NCBI GenBank assembly: GCA_008508345.1 | Contig: QNGE01000955.1 | Span: 136,866 to 200,865 of the forward strand | Length of the DNA: 64,000 bases | Direction of reading: 5' to 3' | Source of the DNA: Paragonimus westermani | Taxonomy: Eukaryota > Platyhelminthes > Trematoda > Plagiorchiida > Troglotrematidae | In this document: one piece after another, positions 35,801-44,040 of the stretch | How the letters are laid out: each line of letters starts with the position of its first letter | Position numbering within the stretch: position 1 is the first letter of the stretch | Made by a program: the position numbers and the translations under genes | Notes under the pieces: model-generated | The model's database searches: none | Told to the model about the DNA's origin: nothing | Seen by the model: only the letters and a program-made list of their open reading frames with translations

Positions 35801-38800
35801 CTTGTAAGTACCTCTCCTAAACGTATACGATAATGCGCTCTCATAACAAGCATTGTTATATCAAAATTGTCGTTGTCCCAACTTGCCTACATAGTACGGG
35901 ATGTGCTTTTGCATGCATTATGATGGGAAGTTTACTGTGACAAAAAAAAACATTTCCAATCACTGTTATGAGCTAATGTATCGAAATTTACGGAACTAAA
36001 ATATTATTTGTCGTTTGGTTACAACAACCAGCCCATGAAATTGACTAACCACTTGACTCGTTTCGTTGTTTTTGTCACGCATGCTCATTACCAATTCTCT
36101 GTTTGCCACTCACAAAAGAATGTGTCTCTGAAATGCACTTTATTAGGAAACCCGAATTCAGCATAATTTTTGTTTGTAGTAGAGGTCATAGTACGAACGT
36201 TAGTGTTTTCTCACTTCTTGGAACAATATCAAGAAGGTATACTATCATCACATATAGCATATGGTTGAAATGGATCCATTCAGGAGTTGTTCACAGTTAA
36301 CATTTCTCTCAAACGTGCCTGATCCTGTGGGCATCGTTCATCTTCGTTCTGTCACACTAAATGGAATAGAACGAGCAGCCGATAACGACAGTAGATATGG
36401 AGCTGTAGTTTACCTCGTAAATCTCATACCTAGCCGAACGGTGTATTGGGTTGACTAATTTATTCGTTGTTGTAATTTTCGATGTAACGCCGCCCGTTAT
36501 ACTAAACATAAAATCCAATCATTTCGAGACCGGATCTCTTCTTCTTTATGGCAGCCTTGTTTCTTACTACGGCGTTCGTTGTAGCAGTGCATTGCTGTAC
36601 ACTTGCTTTCACTATAACGAAATGTGTTAGGTGAATCACAGATCACCAGCTCCGATCAGGTTAATACATGCCTATCAGCAGAGCCGAGTACCTGTCTGTC
36701 TATCATGAGATCCAACACCCCTAATGTACATCAAACGGGTCAGCGGTATCACCGAGTTGTCACCAAACCGGTATTTAACGGATACAAATGCATGACTGAT
36801 TCTCAGCCAGACATGTTGCGTTCTGTTTATCATATGTGTCACCCATTCGCTATTTCCAGTCGTAGTGTACTCGGTTCCAGTCGTGGGGATAATACCTCAT
36901 CTGTTATATGTTCTGCTGGTAACAGTAAAACCATCAGTGAATAAATGCGTTTATGATGCGACCGTAGTGTGCATAAGAGTCATTCAGAGATTTTCGTTGG
37001 CACGACACTCGGGGGCGTCTGTGTGTGTATCTGTGGCTAGAGGGCAGTTAAATAACCCACTTACAAAGTACAGTCGATGTATGAAGCGTTCTCACTCAGT
37101 GTTTGCAAAGTTTTCAGCCTAGATGGCATAATGCAGACGAGCATTTTGATGTCTGTAGCATCATATTACAAGGAAGTCAGGGTGGATTCATACATAATTG
37201 AACAGGCTCTCTTAGAGGCTGACATGTCCAAGCCTGTTGCTGATGATCTGTTGGAAGGAGAATCTTTGCCTCTTGTGACTCTTTTTAGCATGCTAGACTA
37301 TATGACAATCTCGCACCGCTTCTGTATGAAGTGATATAAATCCGCTTTTAAACCATGGTAAGGTAGAAGCGGTAACTACGAAGTCGCACGTGTCGATGCA
37401 AACCAACTTCACTAGTATTTCTGCGACAGGTTTTACTGCTCTTCTGTTAACCAAACAAGAGATGGTAATGTACGTATTACGACAAAAATTGCTAACTGGC
37501 TATAAGAATGGGTAACTTTTTTCAAGTTACTATTTGTCATAACGAAATGATCATGGTTACTTCTTTCCCTCAGCTCCCGTTGTAGCGGCTTATTATCGTG
37601 TGTACATATTTTCCTCGTCTTCACTTCTACCGATTGCTTTACAACATGAAGTTGAGCGTGATGGCCTATCTCTGAAATTCTTACAATGGCCTGAACCGAA
37701 GCAATTTGACTTTGATCCATTCTGATGGCTTAGTTCACTGTCGCACCGTAGTTTAATTCAGATAAAAATGACCTGTTTTTTGGGCACTCGTTTCACAGGA
37801 TTTTTTTGTACTGATCCTCCTATCTAATGCGATGTGATATATCATACGAGAGTCCATAAGTGTTGTTCATGCTTGTATGGCTTTTTAACTGACTTTACTA
37901 ACTTTGACATGCTCAGTGTGACTTCTTTTTGATTACGAACGATTTGATTACTAAGGTCGTGGTGGCATTTTGTATCCGTTTTTCCACACACACACACACA
38001 CACACACGTACAACTCTTCTCCACTGCATTGATTTTCAACAGCCCTCTGGTACAATGACCGATGTGGAAATGCTCTCTCGAGGTTCATCCAACCATATGA
38101 CCAACATGTCTCAAATCTATCCAAATTCTCAGCATCCTTCTTATCATGTGGGTGGCATGACTGTGGCACAACCCACCCCCTCTAGCACCTACTTATCATT
38201 ACCCAATTCCTCAGTGAAGGGTCCACCGGGTTCCTTAAACACACGCAATACGCCATCTCCACATCGATCACGTGACATGTTATGTGGCCAGTTGATACCT
38301 GATACTCACCCTCCTCATTGGACTGCATCACAATCTGAGGTGTCTACTATTGCTTACCAGCCACAACAACAGCCACGAGTGGTCAGGACTAACCATCCAC
38401 AGCATCAACAACAGCTACCCCAAGTACGAATAATACCTTTGGTACTTGTGTGTTTGCTGCTAGGCCAATTGGATCTGTTTAGTATTGTACGCATTTTTGT
38501 GATTGTATTATTTGTTCTTGTTCATCATTTTAGTGATCGTTTTAAAGGATTTACTGTTTATTGATGAAAGTTCAGGGACTTAGGTTTACATAACCAATAC
38601 AATATTCGCCCCCTTTTTTGCCATGTTTGGCGCCCAAGATTTATATTACTCAAATGTGTTGTTCATCTTCTTATACTCGGACAGAGCTGCGTTTAAACGC
38701 TCTCATCAGCTAACAAAGAGATTAACAGGCGGCTTTTAGTAATAAGGACTTAATGGTTTCTATTGTCCACATTGTGAATTTAACCAACTTTAGATCATTG

Positions 38801-40515
38801 TTGCGGTAAAAAAAGTCAATCCATCGTTTATCATTCTCGATGTTTTCCTCATCGCCTTGATATACAAGTTGATCAACTTGGAAACCAGTGTAGGCACTCA
38901 CAAAACAAAAAACGCAGGTTTTTTTCCTTTTTTCTGATAGACACTTCAGGGTCTGCCCACCTTCTGCTTGGAGTCGATAAGGAGAATGTCGGTGCATATA
39001 AATAGTTGTTCTACATGCTACTGTTTGTTCGCTGAACCACCTTTTAAGTAAAGTGTCTTGTTAGTGCCACATAGTGGAAGTCGTAGAGTGGTTATCTCGT
39101 AGTTGTTGCCTTACCCTCGTTTGCAACTCGGTTGTTTGTTCACAAGGTATGGACTCTTTTATGCTGACTGTTTTGTTGCGAACACTGGAAGTTTAAGGTT
39201 CGTATCTCACCCATTCTGCCTTCTCTATTTCCAACGGGGTACTTTTTCATTTGTGTGGGACATTGAAGTGTGTGCTGTTGTCGATGATGATGATGAGGAG
39301 GTAGTAGATAATTATTTCTGTGAATATTGTGTCCGCTGAACAATCATCCTAATGTCTTTTGTTCTCAGACACCCTCTGAATTTCCGCAGACTAGCTACTA
39401 CCCGTGGCATCTTACTTTATTCGTTGATAGGTATCGTATGGCTTGCATTGTTTTACTGTGTTCTGGACAATAATGAATTTTTCTTTGGACTTCATTTCAA
39501 AAAGTTTCTGATCACTTTGCCAAAACCATTTGGCTCACTTCCAAGTTTTCGTTAACAGTTATCAGGTCTTAACGTGCTGCTCTTTTGTTTCCTGCGCTCA
39601 TTCTGTTACTTTTCACTGCGATTTCCTCAGTGTGCTCCGTCTCAACCACATGCTGGCTCTGGACAGACATATTCCTTCCAACCACATACACGCTCGTCAG
39701 CTGATCGGTACACAGCAGGGGCCGTAGTAACTACCGGTGGTGGTCAAGTGCCTACTAATATCATCCACCAATCAGGCTTGTTAAACGAACCGGTATCTGT
39801 GATGGATCAATCGCTGCAGCGCACGTCTTCGCCATTCAACACTTCTGTCCATCCATCTCAACAGCGCTTCGTTCCCAACTCGAATGCTCTGTTCCAGACC
39901 ATTCCCACCGGAATGCCCCATCAGTCTGTCTACTCTGTATCTAGCCTGCCTTCGTCTCACGTTTCAAACACGTCCAATCCTGGATATGGTCCACCTCAGC
40001 AGTCAGCGTTCGGTCAAAGGACGGTTTATCAAGGTCAGTCACCTGATACACAACACCTAACGTCTACGCATACTTCTAATATAGGATATTCGACCACCGC
40101 TGCTGCGTGTTACCAAACTCGAAGTGTACCGACAACCAGTCTACCGTGCACGACCGGATACCGATACGTCTCAGAGGCGCCCACAAGTAGTATGTGTTTC
40201 TTACCAACTCAGTCAGCCTCGATCGGTGGTCCGAATATTCCCAAACATCAATCACATTTACCGGTCGATACACCATGCTTTCAACCCTTTTCCAATCGAT
40301 CCATGAATAGTGGAATGATCCCTATCGAGGGTTCAATGGGTACTGCTCCTCAGCCGGTAACGATAACCAGTGGCGTTTCGATGAGTGGTCATTTTGTTGC
40401 TTCTCAGGAACATCAGCAACATCACTCCCAATCACATGTACTACATGGATCGACCGTATATGGACCCGTGCGTATGCAGCATTCCAATTATGATGGGCCA
40501 CCTGGATTTTTCTGA
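14366..40515 (+). CDS. MED25: Probable Mediator subunit 25 (MED25), 3' part, eleven exons
   Basis: Joining 14366-14814, 15252-15392, 15997-16551, 20696-21111, 21883-22089, 26835-26970, 31449-31623, 33798-34048, 36631-36918, 38043-38423 and 39631-40515 gives about 3.88 kb of coding sequence ending in a TGA. Phases agree at junctions 1 to 7 and at the last one. Exons 5-8 encode a PTOV/ACID-like domain: it opens with IIWEGE and closes with AVAFVCLSYNPKRNRVY-GLIPSDSEQF...PLRQFV, matching the KKIFMGLIPYDQ...RQV end of the animal MED25 activator-binding domain. The rest is Gln/Ser/Pro-rich. MED25 links transcription activators to the Mediator complex and RNA polymerase II in the nucleus. The N-terminal von Willebrand A part is not found in this window. 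Exon 9 to 10 does not match in phase, so one small exon is probably missing. A different protein with an ACID-like fold remains possible. Confidence 0.65.
15252..15392 (+). CDS. MED25: MED25-like exon 2
   Basis: A 47-codon exon between ACATTTAG and GAG|GTACCA, phase 0 at both ends. In the phase set by exon 1 it reads GTTSESPLSQNHRSF... and ends DVNRPSE, a Ser/Asn/Gly-rich stretch like its neighbours. The competing frame in the same place reads as hydrophobic noise. Agreement of phase on both sides is the main support. Confidence 0.6.
15997..16551 (+). CDS. MED25: MED25-like exon 3, Gln/Ser/Pro/Gly-rich
   Basis: A 185-codon exon after CCCATGCAG encodes HVSVPSGSLSAGHSGPNSVD and continues as a low-complexity chain with repeated SPSGGQ/SPNGGQ motifs, ending TTSQ. 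The most likely donor is CAG|GCAAGT, a textbook GC-type donor, because phase 0 at this point agrees with the next exon and no suitable GT site follows before the stop at 16,630. Such regions in MED25 are disordered linkers between the N-terminal and activator-binding domains. Confidence 0.65.
17407..17435. repeat. Alternating purine-pyrimidine tract (Z-DNA-prone)
   Basis: Twenty-nine bases alternate strictly between pyrimidine and purine, mostly GC, GT and CA steps (CGCATGCGTGCATGTGCGCA and onward). Such tracts favour the left-handed Z conformation under negative supercoiling. It lies in intron 3 of the MED25-like gene. Confidence 0.7.
18812..18935 (-). repeat. RTE-like LINE 3' tail fragment, reverse orientation
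   Basis: Read on the minus strand this is CCTCTTTTTTTCTCTTCC, then GTGGTTGTGTGGCAGTTAGG, then a CATCAGTG...TACTGATG palindrome and an ACAATGATGAC end. The order equals the 3' end of the LINE at 9.54-9.69 kb. It is a short 5'-truncated insertion in an intron. The loop of the palindrome is inverted relative to the other copy. Confidence 0.65.
20070..20437 (+). repeat. tRNA-derived SINE, long copy
   Basis: A tRNA-like head carries an A-box-like TGGCGCAGTGG (20,204-20,214) and a B-box-like GGAGTTCAAATCC (20,246-20,258), the internal promoter of RNA polymerase III. It is followed by a body of about 170 bases with GAGAGCGAAACTCGAGTCTAG, GAAAGAGGCTGGCTGGAAAG and GAGTGATGGTCAACTTGAAG. The segment of about 120 bases before the head is also shared with the copies at 24.7 kb (+), 45.0 kb (-) and 52.5 kb (-), so it belongs to the repeat. 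Its last 140 bases are nearly identical to the pair at 44.6-44.9 kb, pointing to recent spread. Confidence 0.8.
20696..21111 (+). CDS. MED25: MED25-like exon 4
   Basis: The exon follows TCTATTTATCGTCAG and in phase 0 reads VIRPHHLASPDLGSGSNVR..., a polar Pro/Thr/Asn-rich chain, ending LLR plus two bases before GTCAGT at 21,112. The two leftover bases CG join the first base C of the next exon to give Arg followed by Met. The open frame runs on to a stop at 21,145, but the phase match supports the earlier donor. Confidence 0.65.
21883..22089 (+). CDS. MED25: MED25-like exon 5, start of the ACID/PTOV-like domain
   Basis: After CGCTTACAG the exon reads MESGPHPMSVHSGARRQQM, then LEQSLPAQAARSIIWEGE, VDSNAGTGPVRLNIRLIL and TGARDI. 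The Trp-Glu-Gly within SIIWEGE corresponds to the W-S-G opening of the MED25 activator-interacting domain, which forms a seven-stranded beta barrel with flanking helices. The donor CAG|GTTAGA leaves two bases AG; with the T of the next exon they give Ser. Confidence 0.65.
22090..26834 (+). other. Intron 5 of the MED25-like gene
   Basis: About 4.7 kb without a further exon that I can support. It contains a diverged SINE copy at 24.68-24.95 kb. Short open frames at 22.4 kb, 23.1 kb and 24.0-24.5 kb have no recognisable content. The right end is a strong tract TGTTCTCTCCTTTTCAG. Confidence 0.5.
24681..24950 (+). repeat. tRNA-derived SINE, diverged copy
   Basis: The same order as the 20.1 kb copy is seen: TGGAGTTAATAGGACAG, GTGATTGGGCGCTCAGAT, TCGTGCCTAA, an altered A box (TGACCCAGTGG), CACGGTTGCCTCATGAAAG, an altered B box (AGAGTTCTAATCC) and CGTGGCAAGGATATGCACTA. 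The 3' body fades after about 24,930. Mutations in both promoter boxes show it is old. Confidence 0.7.
26835..26970 (+). CDS. MED25: MED25-like exon 6, ACID/PTOV-like domain
   Basis: The exon lies between CTCTCCTTTTCAG and the consensus donor CCA|GTAAGT. Only one frame is open throughout, and it is the one demanded by exon 5. It reads QPNMQLWGHTVQLSIIHVHH and then LVRRLTNMNGGHLLARVLVD, ending AP. The LWGHTVQLSII block could match the WPQKLIMQLIP strand of animal MED25, and NMNGGHLLARVLVDAP the NGFAGCVHFPHTAP block; this alignment is by eye and loose. Confidence 0.65.
26971..31448 (+). other. Intron 6 of the MED25-like gene
   Basis: About 4.5 kb. Two fairly long minus-strand open frames lie here (27,323-27,748, 141 codons; 28,910-29,275, 121 codons). 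Neither has a motif I know, and neither is flanked by convincing splice sites. The acceptor at the right end is CTGTGCATACAG. Confidence 0.45.
31449..31623 (+). CDS. MED25: MED25-like exon 7, ACID/PTOV-like domain with Ser/Pro insert
   Basis: Phase 0 from exon 6 gives IPEEACSLVSALSSPSVSPT, then a Pro/Leu/Ser-rich run (LSPPPSTLPTPLPAG) and finally AVAFVCLSYNPKRNRVY plus one base before TACG|GTGAGT. The final block matches the VRVLMLLYSSKKKIFM strand pair of the animal MED25 domain. The Ser/Pro run of roughly 40 residues has no counterpart there as I know it and would form a loop in the barrel. Confidence 0.7.
31624..33797 (+). other. Intron 7 of the MED25-like gene
   Basis: About 2.2 kb. A short 3' piece of the young SINE family lies at 32,563-32,636. 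Near 31.98 kb a GGCACAGTGGTTAGAAC segment resembles an A box and may be another very degraded SINE. The region 33.0-33.46 kb is rich in GTGC/GCGC/ACAC alternation. No exon was recognised. Confidence 0.5.
32563..32636 (+). repeat. SINE 3' fragment
   Basis: TTCGAAAGAGGCTGGCTGG through GATGGTCAACTTGAA is present with about one mismatch to the copies at 20.3 kb and 44.8 kb. The tRNA-like head is absent, so it is a 5'-truncated or recombined copy. The near identity again indicates recent activity of the family. Confidence 0.85.
33798..34048 (+). CDS. MED25: MED25-like exon 8, end of the ACID/PTOV-like domain
   Basis: After CCCTTCTTCCAG the first two bases complete the Gly codon begun in exon 7, giving Y-GLIPSDSEQFRNDLPPLRQ. 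This GLIP-x-D-x-x-x-F and RQ pattern is the clearest family signature in the gene and is only visible once the intron is removed. The rest (PGVVCDTGLRVYPLGPNTPS...) is a Ser/Thr/Pro-rich linker. The donor is probably AGG|GTACGC at 34,049, phase 0. Confidence 0.7.
34049..36630 (+). other. Intron(s) between exons 8 and 9
   Basis: About 2.6 kb. Exon 8 ends in phase 0 but exon 9 begins with two bases of a codon, so either the exon 8 donor differs or a small exon lies between. A candidate begins after CTCTTTTGGAG at about 34,391 (PTSETYFGLARHINSEPLL) with a possible donor T|GTAAAC at about 34,448, which would repair the phase; it is unproven. A tRNA-like repeat in reverse lies at 35.44-35.66 kb. 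Confidence 0.4.
35440..35660 (-). repeat. Second tRNA-like SINE type
   Basis: On the minus strand an A-box-like TGGCCTAGTGG (complement of 35,625-35,635) is followed by ATAAATGCTTGGCAATATGCC and, about 60 bases later, by a weak B-box-like AGGTCGAAGCAGTC (complement of 35,552-35,565). The body (CTCGCTGGTGTTCATTGGAA, CATCGGGATAAAAACG) is unlike the other SINE in this window. A decayed tRNA gene is the alternative. Confidence 0.4.
36631..36918 (+). CDS. MED25: MED25-like exon 9
   Basis: After AAATGTGTTAG the frame reads ESQITSSDQVNTCLSAEPST and continues as a Ser/Thr/Asn-rich chain ending VICSAG. A donor CTG|GTAACA at 36,919, or CA|GTAAAA nine bases on, gives phase 1, which does not match exon 10 (phase 0). 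The composition and orientation fit the gene, but the boundaries are less certain than those of the others. Confidence 0.45.
37077..37334 (+). CDS. Unrecognised protein-like open frame in intron 9
   Basis: An 85-codon open frame has a protein-like composition (YYKEVRVDSYIIEQALLEAD, MSKPVADDLLEGESLPLVTL) unlike the Ser/Pro-rich exons around it. A possible acceptor (GTTTTCAG) lies inside at about 37,118, but the phase does not fit exon 9 or exon 10, and the frame closes with TGA. It could be an alternative terminal exon, part of an unknown repeat, or chance. Confidence 0.2.
   Translation: MYEAFSLSVCKVFSLDGIMQTSILMSVASYYKEVRVDSYIIEQALLEADMSKPVADDLLEGESLPLVTLFSMLDYMTISHRFCMK
37985..38006 (+). 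repeat. (CA)11 microsatellite before exon 10
   Basis: Eleven CA units lie 37 to 58 bases upstream of the exon start at 38,043, between the probable branch-point area and the short pyrimidine stretch before CAACAG. CA repeats in this position can bind splicing regulators such as hnRNP L; whether that happens here is inference. Confidence 0.9.
38043..38423 (+). CDS. MED25: MED25-like exon 10
   Basis: The exon starts after GATTTTCAACAG and encodes 127 residues: PSGTMTDVEMLSRGSSNHMT, MSQIYPNSQHPSYHVGGMT and onward, ending with the Gln-rich HPQHQQQLPQ before CAA|GTACGA. Phase 0 at both ends, matching exon 11. His, Gln, Ser and Pro dominate, as in exons 3 and 11. Confidence 0.6.
38424..39630 (+). 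other. Intron 10 of the MED25-like gene
   Basis: About 1.2 kb between CAA|GTACGA and TTTCCTCAG|TGTGCT. A GATGATGATGATG run at about 39,283 resembles the tails of the RTE-like LINEs, but no LINE body was recognised before it. The minus-strand open frame at 38.72-39.0 kb has no known motif. Confidence 0.5.
39631..40515 (+). CDS. MED25: MED25-like terminal exon 11
   Basis: A 295-codon exon, phase 0, starting CAPSQPHAGSGQTYS and ending YDGPPGFF followed by TGA at 40,513-40,515. It is the longest clean coding piece in the window: no stop over 885 bases, and a Ser/Thr/Pro/Gln/Gly-rich chain with tracts such as QEHQQHHSQSH. No folded domain is apparent. Animal MED25 proteins likewise end in a disordered Pro/Gln-rich tail. 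Confidence 0.7.
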   Translation, partial: CAPSQPHAGSGQTYSFQPHTRSSADRYTAGAVVTTGGGQVPTNIIHQSGLLNEPVSVMDQSLQRTSSPFNTSVHPSQQRFVPNSNALFQTIPTGMPHQSVYSVSSLPSSHVSNTSNPGYGPPQQSAFGQRTVYQGQSPDTQHLTSTHTSNIGYSTTAAACYQTRSVPTTSLPCTTGYRYVSEAPTSSMCFLPTQSASIGGPNIPKHQSHLPVDTPCFQPFSNRSMNSGMIPIEGSMGTAPQPVTITSGVSMSGHFVASQEHQQHHSQSHVLHGSTVYGPVRMQHSNYDGPPGFF

Positions 40516-42596
40516 TCAGCCCTCATCTGGTTCCTTGGTTTGGAAACTGTGATCTATGGTGTATCATGTGTATTCTCGAATTCATTGTTAAACCACATCC
40601 ATTCTTTCCCTTTGGCTACCCTCATTCGTTTCACACTTTTCCAGGTGCGCCCTTATTTTCAATAGGGAGTGTTCTACGTTTTTTTGCAACTCGAATAGTT
40701 CATACAAAAAGTCTTTATTAGGACAGAGCAAATCAAATCTAGCTTCTTTTCGGTTGATAACCAACTGTGAATGTTTCTTCAAATTACCCAATTCAAACCG
40801 CGCACCAGTTTGGTCCATATAAATTCTCTTCAAACAGTTTATTCATAAAGTTGTACATAGCAGTGTTTGGGTACAGATCATTCGTACGTTTCTGTGTTTG
40901 CGCCCGTTTGTGTCTTTTCAAAGGCGCCTCTCATAACGGCATGAAATTTCGTGATTCTTTTTCAACCATTTCTCTCGTTTGTTCGACCTCGCTCATGTAA
41001 ATTGGCATACAGAACTCATATGGGTAGGAACAGATTTTGCAATCCATTTGTTATTTTTACGTTTATTCTCACTTCAGCGCCGCGTTTTCAATTTCGTTCC
41101 CTTTGGTTTCTCGTCCTTAATTGTTGCGCAGTTGATCGTACCATCACTTTGAGCTTTGCTGGGTGCATCAAACTGAACAGAGAAGTTAGGTTCGAAGGTT
41201 CAGTGTGATCTTCTTGTGTTCGTGGCCAGTTGTGTTAGAAAGAGAAACTATTTTCCCGTGGAGTTGTCATGTCAGTCAGCGGGTGAGAAGAAAGTACTCT
41301 TCTCGTTGAATTATGTTTCATACGACGGCAGGCAGTGGATTCCAACTTATGTTGTTTGTTGTCGGACTATTTTATTTACAGTATAGTTAGTGTTAGGTCG
41401 TTCAACTATTAAATCCCGTTCCGTGTAATCCTTTTAGGAAGTGCCGTCCGCAATGTTGCTCACTACATGGCCTCCATAGAATTCTGTGCTTACAGCACGT
41501 TTCAATCGATTTTATAGTTTCGAAGCCACTTTTCTCTGTTCGTTGGTCCATTACATTGTAGAACGTAATGTTAACTGCGCGTCGGATTTTTTCTCTTTCA
41601 CAAGGTCACGAATATCCGTTCACACGTAAGTAGCCATAGTGTACTGTATGGAGTCTTGTTCAACGGTAGTCAGCATCGGGCGAAGTCTGTGTATTGTATT
41701 TATTTTTATTAAGACAGAGTTGGTCGTACCAAGTCTGTTTTAAAGTTGCAATTGCTACTTTAAAATTGTAACACCGTGGGCCTGTTTACCGATCTAATTA
41801 AATCACAGGTGTTGAATAAAATCACTGCCTTCATTAGTGTTAGTGATTGAAGAAGTGCGCTGTTTGACAAAAATTGGATAAGCTAATTTGTATTATTGTG
41901 GTAGCTATGATTGTGCAGGTCTGTGAGATACATAGCCCCCGCCCTAGCCTTGCTACATGAGTTCGTCCAGTGATCGAATATTCCCGCATTCAGGTTGGTG
42001 TTGCTGACCATGACTTACCCGAATGTTGCTGATTTCTGATCATTTATCCCGCCATCCTTTCTCATCCGATTCTACATGTTATCCACACTGTGTGGCACAC
42101 AGCATACTGACCGACAAAGTTTGACAATAGTGGGGTCCCTCCCATGCTGTCCCAGTAGGTGTATGTGCTTAGGTCAAAACACCTGCTCAGCTTGTGCCAT
42201 TCAGTGAAAAACACCCTTTGCGGGTTTACCCCTCAATATCGTGTATAAAATAGAGTAACGGAACATCTTTCCGTTCTCTTTTATAGTCTTGTTCTGGGAT
42301 GCGCGTCTGCTTGCTCTGTTTTTGTCGTCGTTTGCTGATCATTTCATCTTCAGGTTGTTTTCTTACGATTCTTTCATTAATTCAATAGACCTTGAACTAT
42401 GCAAGTTTGGAAGCCTGAAAAGGGTGCTGCCTGTGTTAATAACACCACTTAGAAAGTAGACTTGTCAGTGACCCATTATTTGGACAAGTGTCCCACATTT
42501 GTTTGAACACTTTCGAGTTGGTCATTCCTCGAATTAAAGTTCATAGAGTCAAGCAACTCAATGCTAGAAAACAAAGTTCTACTTCAGCAACTCATT
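40516..42596 (+). other. 3' untranslated region and downstream flank
   Basis: No coding content was recognised. ATTAAA hexamers occur at 41,408 and 41,797 and an AATAAA at 41,815, so a 3' UTR of about 0.9 to 1.3 kb is plausible. TATAAAAT-like and T-rich stretches near 42.24 kb could mark another promoter, but no first exon was seen. Confidence 0.35.
41815..41820 (+). terminator. Candidate poly(A) signal
   Basis: An AATAAA hexamer lies about 1.3 kb after the stop codon of the MED25-like gene and is followed by GT-rich sequence (TTAGTGTTAGTGATTG). Weaker ATTAAA hexamers occur earlier, at 41,408 and 41,797. Assignment to this gene is inference. Confidence 0.35.
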
Positions 42597-43402
42597 TTAG
42601 GGATAGGGGCATGCCAAAGTAGTCAGGAATATTGTATAAAGTTTTTGGGCACATGAGGGGAACTTGTTAGTCATCTTGATGGAACGTATTGTATTGCCGG
42701 GGTGTGCGTATGTTACATTGTGTATCGACTGTTGAACCGCGCTGGAGAGTTGATCACGGATTTGCTCATATATGGGCGTGTCGTACGGCTGGTTCACCTG
42801 GTTCTATAGAAATAGGGCAACTGACATTCTGACAGTGGCAACGGAGTTTTTTAGCTGTAGTTCGTGCTCACACGCAGTCAAAGTTTCAGTGAATAGAGGT
42901 CTTAGTTACCAGCATTTAAGGGTGTTCTCTTGCTTGCCTCAGATTCCGTGCCACTTCTGAAAAACTAACCGGTCTGTGCTCCTTTTCTCCGTGTTGAATG
43001 CAATTTAGCCATCTCATCCTTGTTTGTAGTCCTGTATGTAAGTCTCTCTGGATTGCCAGTGTTTGTCTGTAACGTACGTACGACTACCAATTCACACTTC
43101 CTAGTACTTTGCGTAGATCTCCTGCCACCTAGAATAATGTACTCTCGTTTCTGTGTAGCTAGTGAATTTTCTCTTTTGTGTATGTAACCTGGATTTTAAC
43201 CTGCGCATACCTGCTGAAGGCTATATTTTACTCAATTTACGTGCTAGTGTAAACCACACGTTCTATTACGCTGTCGGCAATTGACTAATCGGACTGAATT
43301 TTCCGTGTCTCAGTAGTACAGGACGTGGTCATCCTGAATTAAAACACAGTGTGGTGACGATTTCTCTTAAGGTCGTTTTCCAAGCCGTGCGTCTTCGGTC
43401 AC

Positions 43403-43774
43403 TTATTTGCTCATTCTTTTACATATAGTCCTTTCCGTGGTTAAGAAGCCATATGTTTGTGGTTGGGCTGTCAACAGTTCTGCGCAGACCGTTCCGATTT
43501 TTCGCGTGGGACAGTAAAACGGGTAGCCTTCATCGTGGACGAAGTTTTGTTGCGAAATGATTTGGTTTATTGAGTGGTAAAGTTTATCAGAAATTGATTT
43601 AGTCCACGAATGCAGGAGCACTTGTGTAAGCAATTCCGCATCTCGACTAGGATTGATGCACAATGCAAATATTGTGTTCAAGTTGAAATGATCGTCGTTG
43701 ACTGGTAGAAGGATGATTTGTCTGTGAGTGGTGCTCTGGTCTGTTGGTTCCGAAAATCGACAAATCCCGGCCAC
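43403..43774 (-). CDS. Unrecognised minus-strand open frame, 123 codons
   Basis: The longest unassigned frame between the MED25-like gene and the repeats. It reads with normal protein-like composition (HRQIILLPVNDDHFNLNTIF, LLTQVLLHSWTKSISDKLYH) and no low complexity. I recognise no family. It may be an exon of a minus-strand gene, an unclassified transposon remnant or chance. The shorter minus frame at 42,597-42,797 is similarly unplaced. Confidence 0.2.
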   Translation of the reverse strand: MAGICRFSEPTDQSTTHRQIILLPVNDDHFNLNTIFALCINPSRDAELLTQVLLHSWTKSISDKLYHSINQIISQQNFVHDEGYPFYCPTRKIGTVCAELLTAQPQTYGFLTTERTICKRMSK

Positions 43775-44040
43775 TCTTAAAGATGTTTATGTGAGTGCAA
43801 CCGTCAATGCCTCGGCGAGACGAGATTTCAGGTGATGGATCATGACAGTAGGGAAATGTGATGACGCCTGAAGGGGTCGAAAAACGCTATGAGAAACCAC
43901 ATTACATCCCGTAAATACTAGCCAGAGTGCAGAGCTCCGTACCTCCAGCGAAAAGTGCATCATTACGTGAGGTACGTGCGGGAAGCAGCGTTATGCACAC
44001 TGTGAGGTTAGATTTAGATTTCAGGCTCCCAAAAAACACT

